In this document: piece by piece, positions 17,345 through 26,640 of the stretch
Layout of the letters: each line of letters begins with the position of its first letter
Numbering within the stretch: the first letter of the stretch is position 1
NCBI RefSeq assembly: GCF_003315595.1
Contig: NZ_QNQU01000002.1
Location: forward strand, 62,001-126,000
Reading direction: 5' to 3'
DNA from: Pedobacter miscanthi
GTDB lineage: Bacteria; Bacteroidota; Bacteroidia; Sphingobacteriales; Sphingobacteriaceae
Length of the DNA stretch: 64,000 nt
Notes under the pieces: generated by a model
Databases searched by the model: none
The model's input: the letters and a program-made list of their open reading frames with translations, nothing else
Told to the model about the DNA's origin: nothing
Made by a program: the position numbers and the translations under genes

Positions 17345-20300
17345 ATGGAACAACCATCTACCTACAAATCATCCTCCAAAAAGAAATTTATTTTTATCGG
17401 TTTGCTTGCTGTTTCCATAGCGGCAATTGTATTCATTTATTTTAACCATAAGAAGAAAAACCACGAGGAAAACCAGGCTTATGCAAAATATATCGAAGCG
17501 TATACCTCTGGTACCATTTCGAAAAAGAGTTTTATCCGTGTGCACCTGGCCAATGCAGCTACAGGCATGCAGGATTTAGGCAAGGCAGATTCGCGCGAGC
17601 TTTTCGACTTCTCCCCTTCCATTTCGGGAAAAACTTACTGGATTGATCCGCAAACGGTAGAATTCAGACCTGATGAAAACCTGAAACCTGGTAAAAATTA
17701 CGAAGCTACTTTTAAGCTTTCAGAAGTTTCTGCAACCGAAAAAGGTCTCGAAGATTTCGATTTCGAGTTTAAAGTGATTACTCCGGGCATTATGTTAACC
17801 CAAAATGGCCTGGTTTCGCAGAATAATACTTCACTCGATTACATGAAACTAAGCGGAGAAGTAGCAACGGCCGATGTAGAAGAGGCCGCTAAAATAGAGA
17901 AAACACTTTCACTGGATTTCGACCAGAAATTAAAAGTTAAATGGCAGCACGATCCGGCAAAAAATAGCTCAAAATTTACCATAGATAGTATTAAAAAGAC
18001 TGGTAACGACCAAAATTTAAAAATAGAATGGGATGGTGATGCGATTGATGCCGACCAGAAAGGTGAAGTCGAAGTCCGCGTTCCAGCTATCAATAAATTC
18101 GAAGTACTGGACATAAAAGCCATTCAGGGCGAAGAAGATTATGCCCTGGTTCAATTTTCGGAGCCAATTGGTGTAGGACAGGATTTAACCGGAATGATTA
18201 CGCTGGGTAATTTAAGCGATGTAAGATACACCATTGATGCCAGCCAGGTTAAAATTTATGCCCCTGAAGAGTTAAAAGGCGATTATGCTTTGAGCGTAAA
18301 TGCCGGAGTAGAGAATATTAATGCAAAAACATTAACCAGCGGAAAAGTTGCCAATCTTGTTTTTGAAGATAAAATCCCATCCGTTACCATTGCTGGTAAT
18401 GGTACTATTTTGCCCAATTCGGGAAAACTTGTTTTACCTTTCGAGGCCATTAACTTAAAAGCGGTTGACGTTACTGTAATCAAAATTTATGAAAATAATA
18501 TTCCGCAGTTTTTCCAGACTAACAGCTACAAAGACGGAAATGAGTTGCGCAGAGTAGCAAAACCTATTTTACAGAAAACCGTTCGATTAGATGAAGATAA
18601 AGCATTAAATCTTCACAAAAAGAACCGTTTTACGCTCGATCTGGATAAAATGATCCGCACCGAACCGGGCGCCATGTATCGTGTTACCATTGCTTTCAGA
18701 CAAGAATACAACGCTTACAATTGCAAGGCTGCTTCGGGTGAAGAAAATGCAGATGGTACTGGTGAGGAAAGCGAATATGGAGAATATGATGGTTATGGTG
18801 AAAAAATTGATGAAGATGATGATTTCTGGCAGCGTTACAACAATTATTATCCCTCGAATTACAGATGGAGTGATAAAAATAATCCTTGTACCCCTTCATT
18901 TTATACCAACGAGCGCTGGGCAAGCAGGAACTTAATTGCTTCGAATATTGGTTTGGTAGCCAAACGTGGAAATGATAATTCTATGCTGATTGTGGCAACT
19001 GATCTGCTTACTGCCAAGCCATTGAGCGGGGTAAACCTCGAATTGATGGATTACCAGAAACAGATCATTTTCAGTACCAAAACAGATGGAGATGGTTTTG
19101 CAAAATTTGACCTTAAACGTCAGCCTTTCCTATTAATTGCTAAAAATGGTTCAGAACGTGGCTATCTTAAATTAGATGATGGTGGTTCACTTCCGTTAAG
19201 CCGTTTTGATGTTGGTGGCGATGTGGTACAAAGTGGTTTAAAAGGTTTTATTTACGGCGAACGTGGTGTTTGGCGCCCGGGTGATAGTTTATTTGTTTCT
19301 TTCGTTCTGGAAGATAAACTTAAAAAATTACCCGCCAATTATCCGGTAACCATGGAATTTTATAATCCAAAAGGCCAGCTGTATAAACGCCTGATTAACG
19401 GTAAACCTGTAAATGGATTTTACACCTTTAAAACAGCTACAGAAACTACTGCTCCTACCGGCAACTGGATGGCAAAAGTGAAAGCCGGTGGCGCGACGTT
19501 TACCAAAACTTTGAAAATTGAAACGGTAATGCCAAACCGTTTAAAAATTGATTTCAACATTGGCAACAGAGCATATTTAAGCACAGGCACTTCTGCCGCT
19601 ACTTTATCGGCAAAATGGTTATTTGGCGCGGTTGCACAAAACCTGAAAGCGAAAGTTGACGTAAACCTGAATACCACTGAAACTAAATTTAAGGGTTTTG
19701 AAGGTTATAGTTTTGATAATCCAACCGTAAATTTCGAATCGCAGGTAAAAACCATTTTCGAGGGTATTTTAAACCAGAATGGTACGGCGCAGATCAATAC
19801 CAATTTAAACGAAAACAATACGGCTCCTGGCGTATTAAGGGCCAACTTCACTACAAAAGTTTTCGAACCCGGAGGTAATTTCAGTATAGATAATTTTAGT
19901 ATCCCTTACCATGTGTACAGCAGTTACCTGGGTATCCGTCCGGAAAAAGGAGACCGTTTGAGCGGCATGCTGGTTACCGGAAAGGATCATAAAATCGAAA
20001 TTGTTAATGTAAATACAGATGGAAAATTATTGAGCGGAACCAAAACCGTTACGGTAGAATTATATAAAACACAGTGGCGCTGGTGGTGGGAACAAGACGA
20101 CCAGTACACTTACGCTAATTTTACCCAAAACCAGTATAACAAACTGGTAGAAAGCCATCAGGTAAACCTGTTTAACGGAAAAGGAAGCTGGAATTTGCGT
20201 GTAAATGAACCAGAATGGGGACGTTATTTAATTTTGGTACGTGATGCAAATGGTGGCCATGTTACCGGTAAATCAGTTTATGTAGATTGGCCTGGCTGGG

Positions 20301-22942
20301 CACAGCGCGAGCAGGGCAGCAACCCTACAGAGGCTTCGATGCTTTCGTTTACCGCCAATAAAGAGAAATTTACCGTTGGTGAAGATATCACTTTAACCAT
20401 CCCAACCGGTAAAAACGGCAGGGCTTTAATTTCTATCGAAAACGGAAGTCGTGTATTAAAAACTTTCTGGATTGATACTAAAGCCGGACAAACACAGTAT
20501 TCGTTTAAGGCCGAAAAAGAAATGGCTCCTAACGTGTTTGCCAACATCACTTTATTACAGCCACACGCACAAACGGTTAACGATTTACCGATCAGGATGT
20601 ATGGTGCTATTCCACTTTCGGTAGAAGATCCTCAAACCATCCTTAAACCGACCATTAAAATGGCCGATAAAATTAAACCTGAAACAGAAAATACCATTAC
20701 TGTTGGGGAGCAGAATGGTAAAGCCATGACTTATACCATTGCATTGGTTGATGAAGGTTTATTGGATTTAACCCGTTTTAAAACACCTGATCCGCACGGC
20801 GCATTTTATGCACGCGAAGGTTTGGGCGTAAAAACATGGGATTTATTTGATTATGTATTAGGTGCATGGGGTGGAAATTTAGAGCGTATTTTAAGCATCG
20901 GTGGTGATGGCAGCATCAACAAAAACCTCAATCCTGCTAAAGCGAACCGTTTTAAAGCAGTGGTTAAATTTATGGGGCCATTTACCATCGGTAAGGGCGA
21001 AAGTAAGACACACAAGTTCAAATTACCACAATACATCGGTGCCGTGAGGGCCATGGTAGTTGCCGGCCAGGATGCAGCTTATGGTTTTGCAGAAAAATCA
21101 GTTCAGGTAAAAAAACCGTTAATGGTGCTGGCTACCCTGCCAAGGGTAATTGGTCCTGGCGAGAGTTTTACGCTTCCAGTTACTGTTTTTGCAACAGAAA
21201 ATAACCTTAAAAATGTATCAGTACAGCTTCAGGCCAGCAATTTAATTGTTCAGGGAACAAACAAACAGCAGCTTTATTATAAACAAACTGGCGAGCAGAT
21301 GACCACTTTCGAGGTTAAAGCACCAAATAACGTGGGGATTGCCAAAGTAAAGGTAATTGCTCAGAGCGGTGCCGAAAAAACAGTGTACGATGTAGAAATG
21401 GATATCCGAAATCCAAACCCTTATATAACCAATGTAGTTTCGGCAACGGTACAGCCCCATACCAAATGGGCGTTAAATTACTTGCCGATCGGAATGACAG
21501 GTACAAACTCCGGTTCATTAGAAGTTTCCTCTATCCCGGCCATCAACCTGGGTAAACGATTGACTTACCTGATCCAGTATCCACATGGTTGTATTGAACA
21601 AACCACTTCGGGCATTTTTCCTCAACTATTTCTGGATCGCTTGAGTCCGTTAAATGAGCAGCAAAAAGCTACAACGGAGAAAAACATTAAAGCAGGAATA
21701 AACAGGCTTAAAGGTTTCCAGACTACCGAAGGTGGTTTATCGTACTGGCCGGGTGAAGGAAATGCTGATGAATGGGGAAGTAATTATGCGGGGCATTTCT
21801 TAGTTGAAGCACAGAATGCGGGTTATACCTTACCAGTTGGCCTTTTAGATGAACTTTTACGTTATCAAAAAACAAAAGCTACGAACTGGGCGCCAAACAG
21901 CAATAATTTTTATGGCGGCGACCTTTCGCAAGCCTACCGTTTATATATGCTCGCATTGGCCAAAAAACCGGAAATGGCAGCCATGAACCGCTTAAAAGCA
22001 TTCGAATATATTTCAGTCGCCGCAAAATGGCGATTGGCAGCGGCTTATAAACTTGCCGGACAAAACGATGTTGCCCAGAATATGATCAGAGGATTGGATA
22101 CTTCTATTCAGCCTTACAAACAACTGGGCGGCACCTATGGGTCTGATGTTCGTGATCAAGCCATGATTTTGGAAACCCTTACACTACTGGGTCAGAAAGC
22201 TAAGGCAGCCAGTTTATTACAGCCACTAGCAGCTAAGCTTGGTGAAAACACGTGGTACAGCACACAAACTACCGCTTATAGTTTGCTGGCTATTGCGAAA
22301 TTCTGCGGAACAAACCAATCGGCCAATAAATTACAGTACCAATATGTACTTGATGGAAAAACTGCGCCGGTAAACTCAAACCAGTACCTCAATAGTACGC
22401 CTGTAACCTTTAAAGGTAACACGGCATCGGTTACCAATAACGGCAGCAATGTATTGTTTGTTCGTTTGGTTTTAGAAGGACAGCCAATTGCAGGTCAGAA
22501 TAATTTCTTGCCTAACCGACCTGAGGTTTTGGATATGAATGTGATTTACAAACGTTTAAACGGAAAAGTTTTAGACCCAACTACTTTAAAACAGGGAACT
22601 GATTTTTATGCTGAGGTTACGGTGAAAAATCCCGGCCGGATGGGTTATTATGAACAAATGGCGTTAACACAGATTTTTCCTTCGGGCTGGGAAATTATTA
22701 ATACCCGTGTTAACGACAATCAAAGTATACTGGCCTCCTCTCCTTTTACCTATCAGGATATCAGGGATGACCGCGTTTTCACCTATTTTAATGTAAGGGA
22801 AGGCGAAAGTCTGGTGTACAAAATATTGCTTAATGCTTCGTACCTGGGTAAATATTATTTATCGGCCGTTCAATGCGAAGCGATGTATAACAATGATATT
22901 TCAGCTACCCAGCCAGGTAAATGGGTACAGGTGGTGAAGTAG
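17345..22942 (+). CDS. Bacterial alpha-2-macroglobulin, thioester type
   Basis: A 1865-residue periplasmic protease trap. Bacterial A2Ms let an attacking protease cut a bait region, then bind it covalently through a Cys-Gln thioester. The thioester motif is intact: GCIEQ with Cys1416. Other landmarks are stacked MG beta domains, LKGFIYGERGVWRPGDSLFV, and an alpha/alpha barrel domain after the thioester (GLSYWPGEGNADEWGSNYAG). The N-terminus is an uncleaved anchor (FIFIGLLAVSIAAIVFIYF, residues 15-33) with no lipobox, unlike lipoprotein YfhM. A very acidic Gly/Glu/Asp/Tyr insertion lies near residues 465-495. PBP1C follows after a RAYT insertion, the standard partner that repairs murein. Confidence 0.95.
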   Translation: MEQPSTYKSSSKKKFIFIGLLAVSIAAIVFIYFNHKKKNHEENQAYAKYIEAYTSGTISKKSFIRVHLANAATGMQDLGKADSRELFDFSPSISGKTYWIDPQTVEFRPDENLKPGKNYEATFKLSEVSATEKGLEDFDFEFKVITPGIMLTQNGLVSQNNTSLDYMKLSGEVATADVEEAAKIEKTLSLDFDQKLKVKWQHDPAKNSSKFTIDSIKKTGNDQNLKIEWDGDAIDADQKGEVEVRVPAINKFEVLDIKAIQGEEDYALVQFSEPIGVGQDLTGMITLGNLSDVRYTIDASQVKIYAPEELKGDYALSVNAGVENINAKTLTSGKVANLVFEDKIPSVTIAGNGTILPNSGKLVLPFEAINLKAVDVTVIKIYENNIPQFFQTNSYKDGNELRRVAKPILQKTVRLDEDKALNLHKKNRFTLDLDKMIRTEPGAMYRVTIAFRQEYNAYNCKAASGEENADGTGEESEYGEYDGYGEKIDEDDDFWQRYNNYYPSNYRWSDKNNPCTPSFYTNERWASRNLIASNIGLVAKRGNDNSMLIVATDLLTAKPLSGVNLELMDYQKQIIFSTKTDGDGFAKFDLKRQPFLLIAKNGSERGYLKLDDGGSLPLSRFDVGGDVVQSGLKGFIYGERGVWRPGDSLFVSFVLEDKLKKLPANYPVTMEFYNPKGQLYKRLINGKPVNGFYTFKTATETTAPTGNWMAKVKAGGATFTKTLKIETVMPNRLKIDFNIGNRAYLSTGTSAATLSAKWLFGAVAQNLKAKVDVNLNTTETKFKGFEGYSFDNPTVNFESQVKTIFEGILNQNGTAQINTNLNENNTAPGVLRANFTTKVFEPGGNFSIDNFSIPYHVYSSYLGIRPEKGDRLSGMLVTGKDHKIEIVNVNTDGKLLSGTKTVTVELYKTQWRWWWEQDDQYTYANFTQNQYNKLVESHQVNLFNGKGSWNLRVNEPEWGRYLILVRDANGGHVTGKSVYVDWPGWAQREQGSNPTEASMLSFTANKEKFTVGEDITLTIPTGKNGRALISIENGSRVLKTFWIDTKAGQTQYSFKAEKEMAPNVFANITLLQPHAQTVNDLPIRMYGAIPLSVEDPQTILKPTIKMADKIKPETENTITVGEQNGKAMTYTIALVDEGLLDLTRFKTPDPHGAFYAREGLGVKTWDLFDYVLGAWGGNLERILSIGGDGSINKNLNPAKANRFKAVVKFMGPFTIGKGESKTHKFKLPQYIGAVRAMVVAGQDAAYGFAEKSVQVKKPLMVLATLPRVIGPGESFTLPVTVFATENNLKNVSVQLQASNLIVQGTNKQQLYYKQTGEQMTTFEVKAPNNVGIAKVKVIAQSGAEKTVYDVEMDIRNPNPYITNVVSATVQPHTKWALNYLPIGMTGTNSGSLEVSSIPAINLGKRLTYLIQYPHGCIEQTTSGIFPQLFLDRLSPLNEQQKATTEKNIKAGINRLKGFQTTEGGLSYWPGEGNADEWGSNYAGHFLVEAQNAGYTLPVGLLDELLRYQKTKATNWAPNSNNFYGGDLSQAYRLYMLALAKKPEMAAMNRLKAFEYISVAAKWRLAAAYKLAGQNDVAQNMIRGLDTSIQPYKQLGGTYGSDVRDQAMILETLTLLGQKAKAASLLQPLAAKLGENTWYSTQTTAYSLLAIAKFCGTNQSANKLQYQYVLDGKTAPVNSNQYLNSTPVTFKGNTASVTNNGSNVLFVRLVLEGQPIAGQNNFLPNRPEVLDMNVIYKRLNGKVLDPTTLKQGTDFYAEVTVKNPGRMGYYEQMALTQIFPSGWEIINTRVNDNQSILASSPFTYQDIRDDRVFTYFNVREGESLVYKILLNASYLGKYYLSAVQCEAMYNNDISATQPGKWVQVVK

Positions 22943-22977
22943 ACTCTTACTTAAACCTCCCAGGTTCCAAGAGTACT

Positions 22978-23110
22978 GGTCGTAGCGTCTCGCTACGACC
23001 TATATATAAATTGACTTTTCTAGTTGTAGCGTCTCGCTATGACCTATAAATAAATTAGGATTGACTAGGAAGCAAAGAAATAATTTTATGTCTCAGCGAG
23101 ACGCTAAGAC
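22978..23110. repeat. REP palindromes, block left of RAYT (3 units)
   Basis: Units at 22978-23000 (arms GGTCGTAGCG and CGCTACGACC, loop TCT, perfect), 23022-23044 (TCT loop, two changes) and 23090-23110 (AGA loop, so inverted). Between the TCT units and the inverted unit are AT-rich spacers containing TATAAATAAATT. This head-to-head arrangement resembles REPINs. Confidence 0.85.
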
Positions 23111-23146
23111 TAGAGATCGAGATGGTAAAACCGGAACTTAAAAAAA

Positions 23147-23701
23147 ATGGGAAGAAAGTATAGATTTCATGATAATTCCAATCTTTACTTTGTTACGTTC
23201 ACCGTTGTTGATTGGATAGACGTGTTTATAAGACAAGAATACGTGGATATTATTTATGACAGTTTGAAATATTGCCAAAAAGAAAAAGGATTAGATCTAT
23301 ATGCCTATTGCATCATGACAAATCACATTCATTTAATTATTGGAACCGAAAATGGAGTATTATCTGATATTGTAAGAGATTTCAAGAGTTTTACATCAAG
23401 ACATATCAGGAAAGCTATTGAAAATAGTACAATTGAAAGTCGAAAATCATGGATGTTAAAAACCATGAAAGATTTTGGAATTAAAAATGGAAGAAATAAG
23501 GACTTTCAATTTTGGCAGCAACACAACCATCCCATAGAATTAGATACAAATGAATTTTTAGACCAGCGTTTAAATTACATCCACCAAAACCCTGTAAAGG
23601 CTGGCTTTGTGGAGAATGAGGAAGATTGGATTAATAGTAGTGCTGCTGGCGATTATTATCAAATTAGGAAGGGACAAGTTGAAGTTATTATTATCGAATG
23701 A
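23147..23701 (+). CDS. REP-associated tyrosine transposase (RAYT), Y1/HUH family
   Basis: Single-strand DNA nuclease of the IS200/IS605-like Y1 family, domesticated to act on REP palindromes. 184 residues. The HUH pair is H60-x-H62 in YCIMTNHIHLIIG, and the catalytic tyrosine is Tyr144 in LNYIHQNPVKAGFV, the standard RAYT signature. The gene is bracketed by 3 REP units on the left and 4 on the right and carries no terminal inverted repeats or target duplication that I can see. It separates the alpha-2-macroglobulin and pbpC genes and is read in the same direction, so it may be transcribed through from upstream. Confidence 0.93.
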   Translation: MGRKYRFHDNSNLYFVTFTVVDWIDVFIRQEYVDIIYDSLKYCQKEKGLDLYAYCIMTNHIHLIIGTENGVLSDIVRDFKSFTSRHIRKAIENSTIESRKSWMLKTMKDFGIKNGRNKDFQFWQQHNHPIELDTNEFLDQRLNYIHQNPVKAGFVENEEDWINSSAAGDYYQIRKGQVEVIIIE

Positions 23702-23723
23702 ATAAATATTATTAAACTACTCT

Positions 23724-23898
23724 AGTTGTAGCGTCTCGCTACGACCGCAATAAATAAATAACATTAAACAAGTCTGGTCGTAGCGTCTCGCTACGACCTA
23801 TAAATAAATTAGTATTAAGTAATTTCAGGTCTCAACGAGACGCTAAGACCAGGAATTCAAAAATAAAACAAATAAATGTCGTAGCGAGACGCTACGAC
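23724..23898. repeat. REP palindromes, block right of RAYT (4 units)
   Basis: Units at 23724-23746 and 23776-23798 (TCT loop), 23828-23850 and 23878-23898 (AGA loop). The last one, arms GTCGTAGCG/CGCTACGAC, ends 18 bp before the pbpC start codon, so it would be in the pbpC leader. Confidence 0.85.
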
Positions 23899-23916
23899 TA
23901 GAGATACCAAAAACAA

Positions 23917-26289
23917 ATGAACAAAACCCCAAAAGCATTCCTCATTTCCGATCTGATTTGTTTTGCCTTGCTTTTGGCATTTCTACTTTCATTACCCTCA
24001 AAACTTTTCAAAACACCTACCTCCTACGTTATCGAAGCCAGCAATGGTAATTTATTAAGTGCTGCAATTGCCAGCGACGGACAGTGGCGCTTCCCTGTCG
24101 CCGATAGTGTTCCGGTAAAATTTAAGGATTGCATCATTGCTTTTGAAGATAAAAGATTCTATAACCATTTTGGCGTAGATATTTTAGCCATGAGCAGGGC
24201 CATGCGTCAAAACTGGCGGGCTAAAAGTGTGGTGAGCGGAGGCAGTACCTTAACTATGCAGGTAATCCGACTATCGCGAAAACAGGATCGTACATTATGG
24301 CAAAAACTCCTGGAAGTTATTTTGGCCTTCCGTTTGGAAATTAAATATTCGAAAGAAGAAATTTTAGGTTTATATGCGGCCAACGCGCCCTTTGGAAGCA
24401 ATGTTGTAGGTTTGGAGGCTGCCAGCTGGCGTTATTACGGTCGCGACGCAAAAAACCTTTCGTGGGGCGAAATGGCTACTTTAGCGGTGCTTCCCAACAG
24501 CCCATCTTTGGTTCACCCGGGTAAAAATTCCACCAGACTGATCAAAAAAAGGAACGATTTATTGGATAAACTTGCTCAGCTTAAATACATTGATCAGGCA
24601 ACGGCCAATTTATCAAAATTAGAGCCTGTTCCGGGCAAACCGATGGCCTTACCGCAAAATGCACCACACTTATTAAACCGTTTTAAAGCCGAACAGAAAA
24701 GCCTGGATATAAAATCGACCAGGATTACCTCTACTTTAGACGAAAACATCCAGCTAAAGGTAAATGCCATATTAAAGCGCTATAATAACCGCTATCGCGC
24801 CAACGACATTAATAACATTTCGGCACTGATACTAGATGCACGTACAGGTAAGGTGGTGAGTTATGTAGGAAATATCTATCAGCCCGAAAATGTTGATCTG
24901 CAAAGTCATGTAGATATGATTAAAGCAGCCCGCAGTCCTGGCAGTACATTAAAGCCTTTGTTATATGCCAGTATGATGAACGATGGTTTTATATTGCCCC
25001 ACACCTTAATTCCTGATATTCCGACACAAATTGCCGGTTATTCGCCACAAAACTACGACTTGGGTTATGATGGTGCCATTGCAGCAGATAAAGCCTTAAG
25101 CCGCTCGCTAAATATACCTGCTGTAAAAATGCTGCAGCAATACAAGTACGAACGTTTTTACGATAAACTCAAAAAACTTGGCATCAGCGCATTAAATCAG
25201 CCAGCCGACCATTATGGTTTATCTTTAATTTTAGGTGGCAGCGAAGTAACCATGTGGGATCTGGCCAATACCTATATGGGCATGGTACGCACTTTAAACC
25301 ATTTCAACACCTATAAAGGCCTTTACGATCCTGAAGATTATAAAGCGGCCACTTATTACAATCGCGAAGAAAGAGACGAAAAAGATTATCAGCGGAACTC
25401 GTTTTTAGATCATGGTGCAATATGGGCCACCTTTAATGCTATGGAAGAAGTGATGCGGCCGGGAGATGAAGGTTTGTGGGAACAGTTTTCTTCATCGCAA
25501 AGGGTAGCCTGGAAAACCGGAACCAGCTTTGGTTTCCGTGATGCATGGGCAGTAGGCTTAACTCCAAATTATGTGGTATGTGTTTGGGTAGGTAATGCCG
25601 ATGGCGAAGGAAGACCTGGTTTAGTGGGAATTGAAGCAGCGGCACCCGTATTATTCGATATTTTTAGGTTATTGCCTAACGGGAAATGGTTCGAAACCCC
25701 TGTTACTAAACTCAAAAAGCTCAAAATATGCAAACAAAGTGGTTACAAAGCGGGAGAATACTGTACTGATGTGGTAGAAGAGCTGGTTCCGGTTTCAGGA
25801 GAAAAAACTGTCGTTTGTCCTTATCATAAATTGGTTCATTTGGATAAAACCGGTGCTTACAGGGTTACCGATCAGTGCGAAAGTGTAACCAATATGCAAC
25901 ATAAAAGCTGGTTCATTTTACCACCGGCAATGGAATATTACTACAAAATTAAAAACAGCGATTATAAAAACCTCCCTCCTTTTAAAGAAGGTTGCAACCC
26001 TGCAGGCGGAAATAGCGTAATGGAAGTAATTTATCCTAAAAATAACGCTATAGTGTATATTCCATTGGAACTTGATGGTACAAGAGGTAAAATTGTAGTC
26101 AATGCTGCACATCGAAATTCCAGCTCAAAAATATACTGGCACATTGATAACGAATATGTGGCCACCACCACTAATTTTCATCAGCTGGCCATTAGTCCGC
26201 CGCCTGGCAAACATACTTTAACACTTGTTGATGAAAATGGTGAACGCCTGGTACAAACTTTTACCGTATTGGACAAAGAGAAGAAATAG
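23917..26289 (+). CDS. pbpC: Penicillin-binding protein 1C (bifunctional murein synthase)
   Basis: Inner-membrane glycosyltransferase/transpeptidase, 790 residues. An N-terminal anchor (FALLLAFLLSLPSKLF) is followed by a GT51 domain (FEDKRFYNHFGVDILAMSRAM, SGGSTLTMQVIRLSR, EILGLYAANAPFGSNVVGLEAA). The transpeptidase has SPGSTLKP (SxxK), RSLNIPAVK (SxN) and WKTGTSFGFRDAWAVG (KTG). The C-terminal domain after about residue 690 (KNNAIVYIPLELDG onward) is the BiPBP_C domain that marks PBP1C. It is the usual partner of bacterial alpha-2-macroglobulins, and its gene lies after that gene and the RAYT insertion. Confidence 0.95.
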   Translation: MNKTPKAFLISDLICFALLLAFLLSLPSKLFKTPTSYVIEASNGNLLSAAIASDGQWRFPVADSVPVKFKDCIIAFEDKRFYNHFGVDILAMSRAMRQNWRAKSVVSGGSTLTMQVIRLSRKQDRTLWQKLLEVILAFRLEIKYSKEEILGLYAANAPFGSNVVGLEAASWRYYGRDAKNLSWGEMATLAVLPNSPSLVHPGKNSTRLIKKRNDLLDKLAQLKYIDQATANLSKLEPVPGKPMALPQNAPHLLNRFKAEQKSLDIKSTRITSTLDENIQLKVNAILKRYNNRYRANDINNISALILDARTGKVVSYVGNIYQPENVDLQSHVDMIKAARSPGSTLKPLLYASMMNDGFILPHTLIPDIPTQIAGYSPQNYDLGYDGAIAADKALSRSLNIPAVKMLQQYKYERFYDKLKKLGISALNQPADHYGLSLILGGSEVTMWDLANTYMGMVRTLNHFNTYKGLYDPEDYKAATYYNREERDEKDYQRNSFLDHGAIWATFNAMEEVMRPGDEGLWEQFSSSQRVAWKTGTSFGFRDAWAVGLTPNYVVCVWVGNADGEGRPGLVGIEAAAPVLFDIFRLLPNGKWFETPVTKLKKLKICKQSGYKAGEYCTDVVEELVPVSGEKTVVCPYHKLVHLDKTGAYRVTDQCESVTNMQHKSWFILPPAMEYYYKIKNSDYKNLPPFKEGCNPAGGNSVMEVIYPKNNAIVYIPLELDGTRGKIVVNAAHRNSSSKIYWHIDNEYVATTTNFHQLAISPPPGKHTLTLVDENGERLVQTFTVLDKEKK

Positions 26290-26640
26290 GTTTACCGGTT
26301 AGCTGCAACTAACAGATTTACAGGAATTTTCACCATGTAAATCATAATGCGAACATTATTCGTTTGTATATAAGAGGATAATTCCTGACAGGCATTAAAT
26401 TGTTTCCCGACATAACGCGTCCTCTTATGCACTACCCAAACCGAAATAAACCTGATGAAGTGGAAATCCTTTTTAATTTGCAACGATCATAACGCGTAAT
26501 GCTGAGGCACGAAGCAGCTGTAACCGATACGCTTCCTCCTTATTCAAAGCACTAACAGCACCTGATTAAAAAGATTGGAACGATGGCAGGACTACCCTGA
26601 CCCATTACCACCGTACCTTGCTTTTCTAATAAAGAAAATG
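26290..26640. repeat. Intergenic gap with dispersed element, copy 2 (GTAGTCCTGC family)
   Basis: The part 26447-26635 repeats landmarks of the element at 12955-13062: minus-strand GGGTAGTCCTGCCATCG..., then TTTCCACTTCATCAGGTTTAT. It is longer and more diverged, with a ~70-bp insertion between the shared blocks. No gene seen. It separates pbpC (rightward) from the lysoplasmalogenase (leftward), so it is also at a convergent boundary. Confidence 0.45.

Noticed and set aside
22978..23898. Insertion sequence with terminal inverted repeats around the transposase
   Set aside because: No matching ends or target duplication; the palindromes recur elsewhere without the gene, as REPs do.
26292..26483. 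63-codon ORF after pbpC
   Set aside because: Overlaps the dispersed element and has no start context or family.
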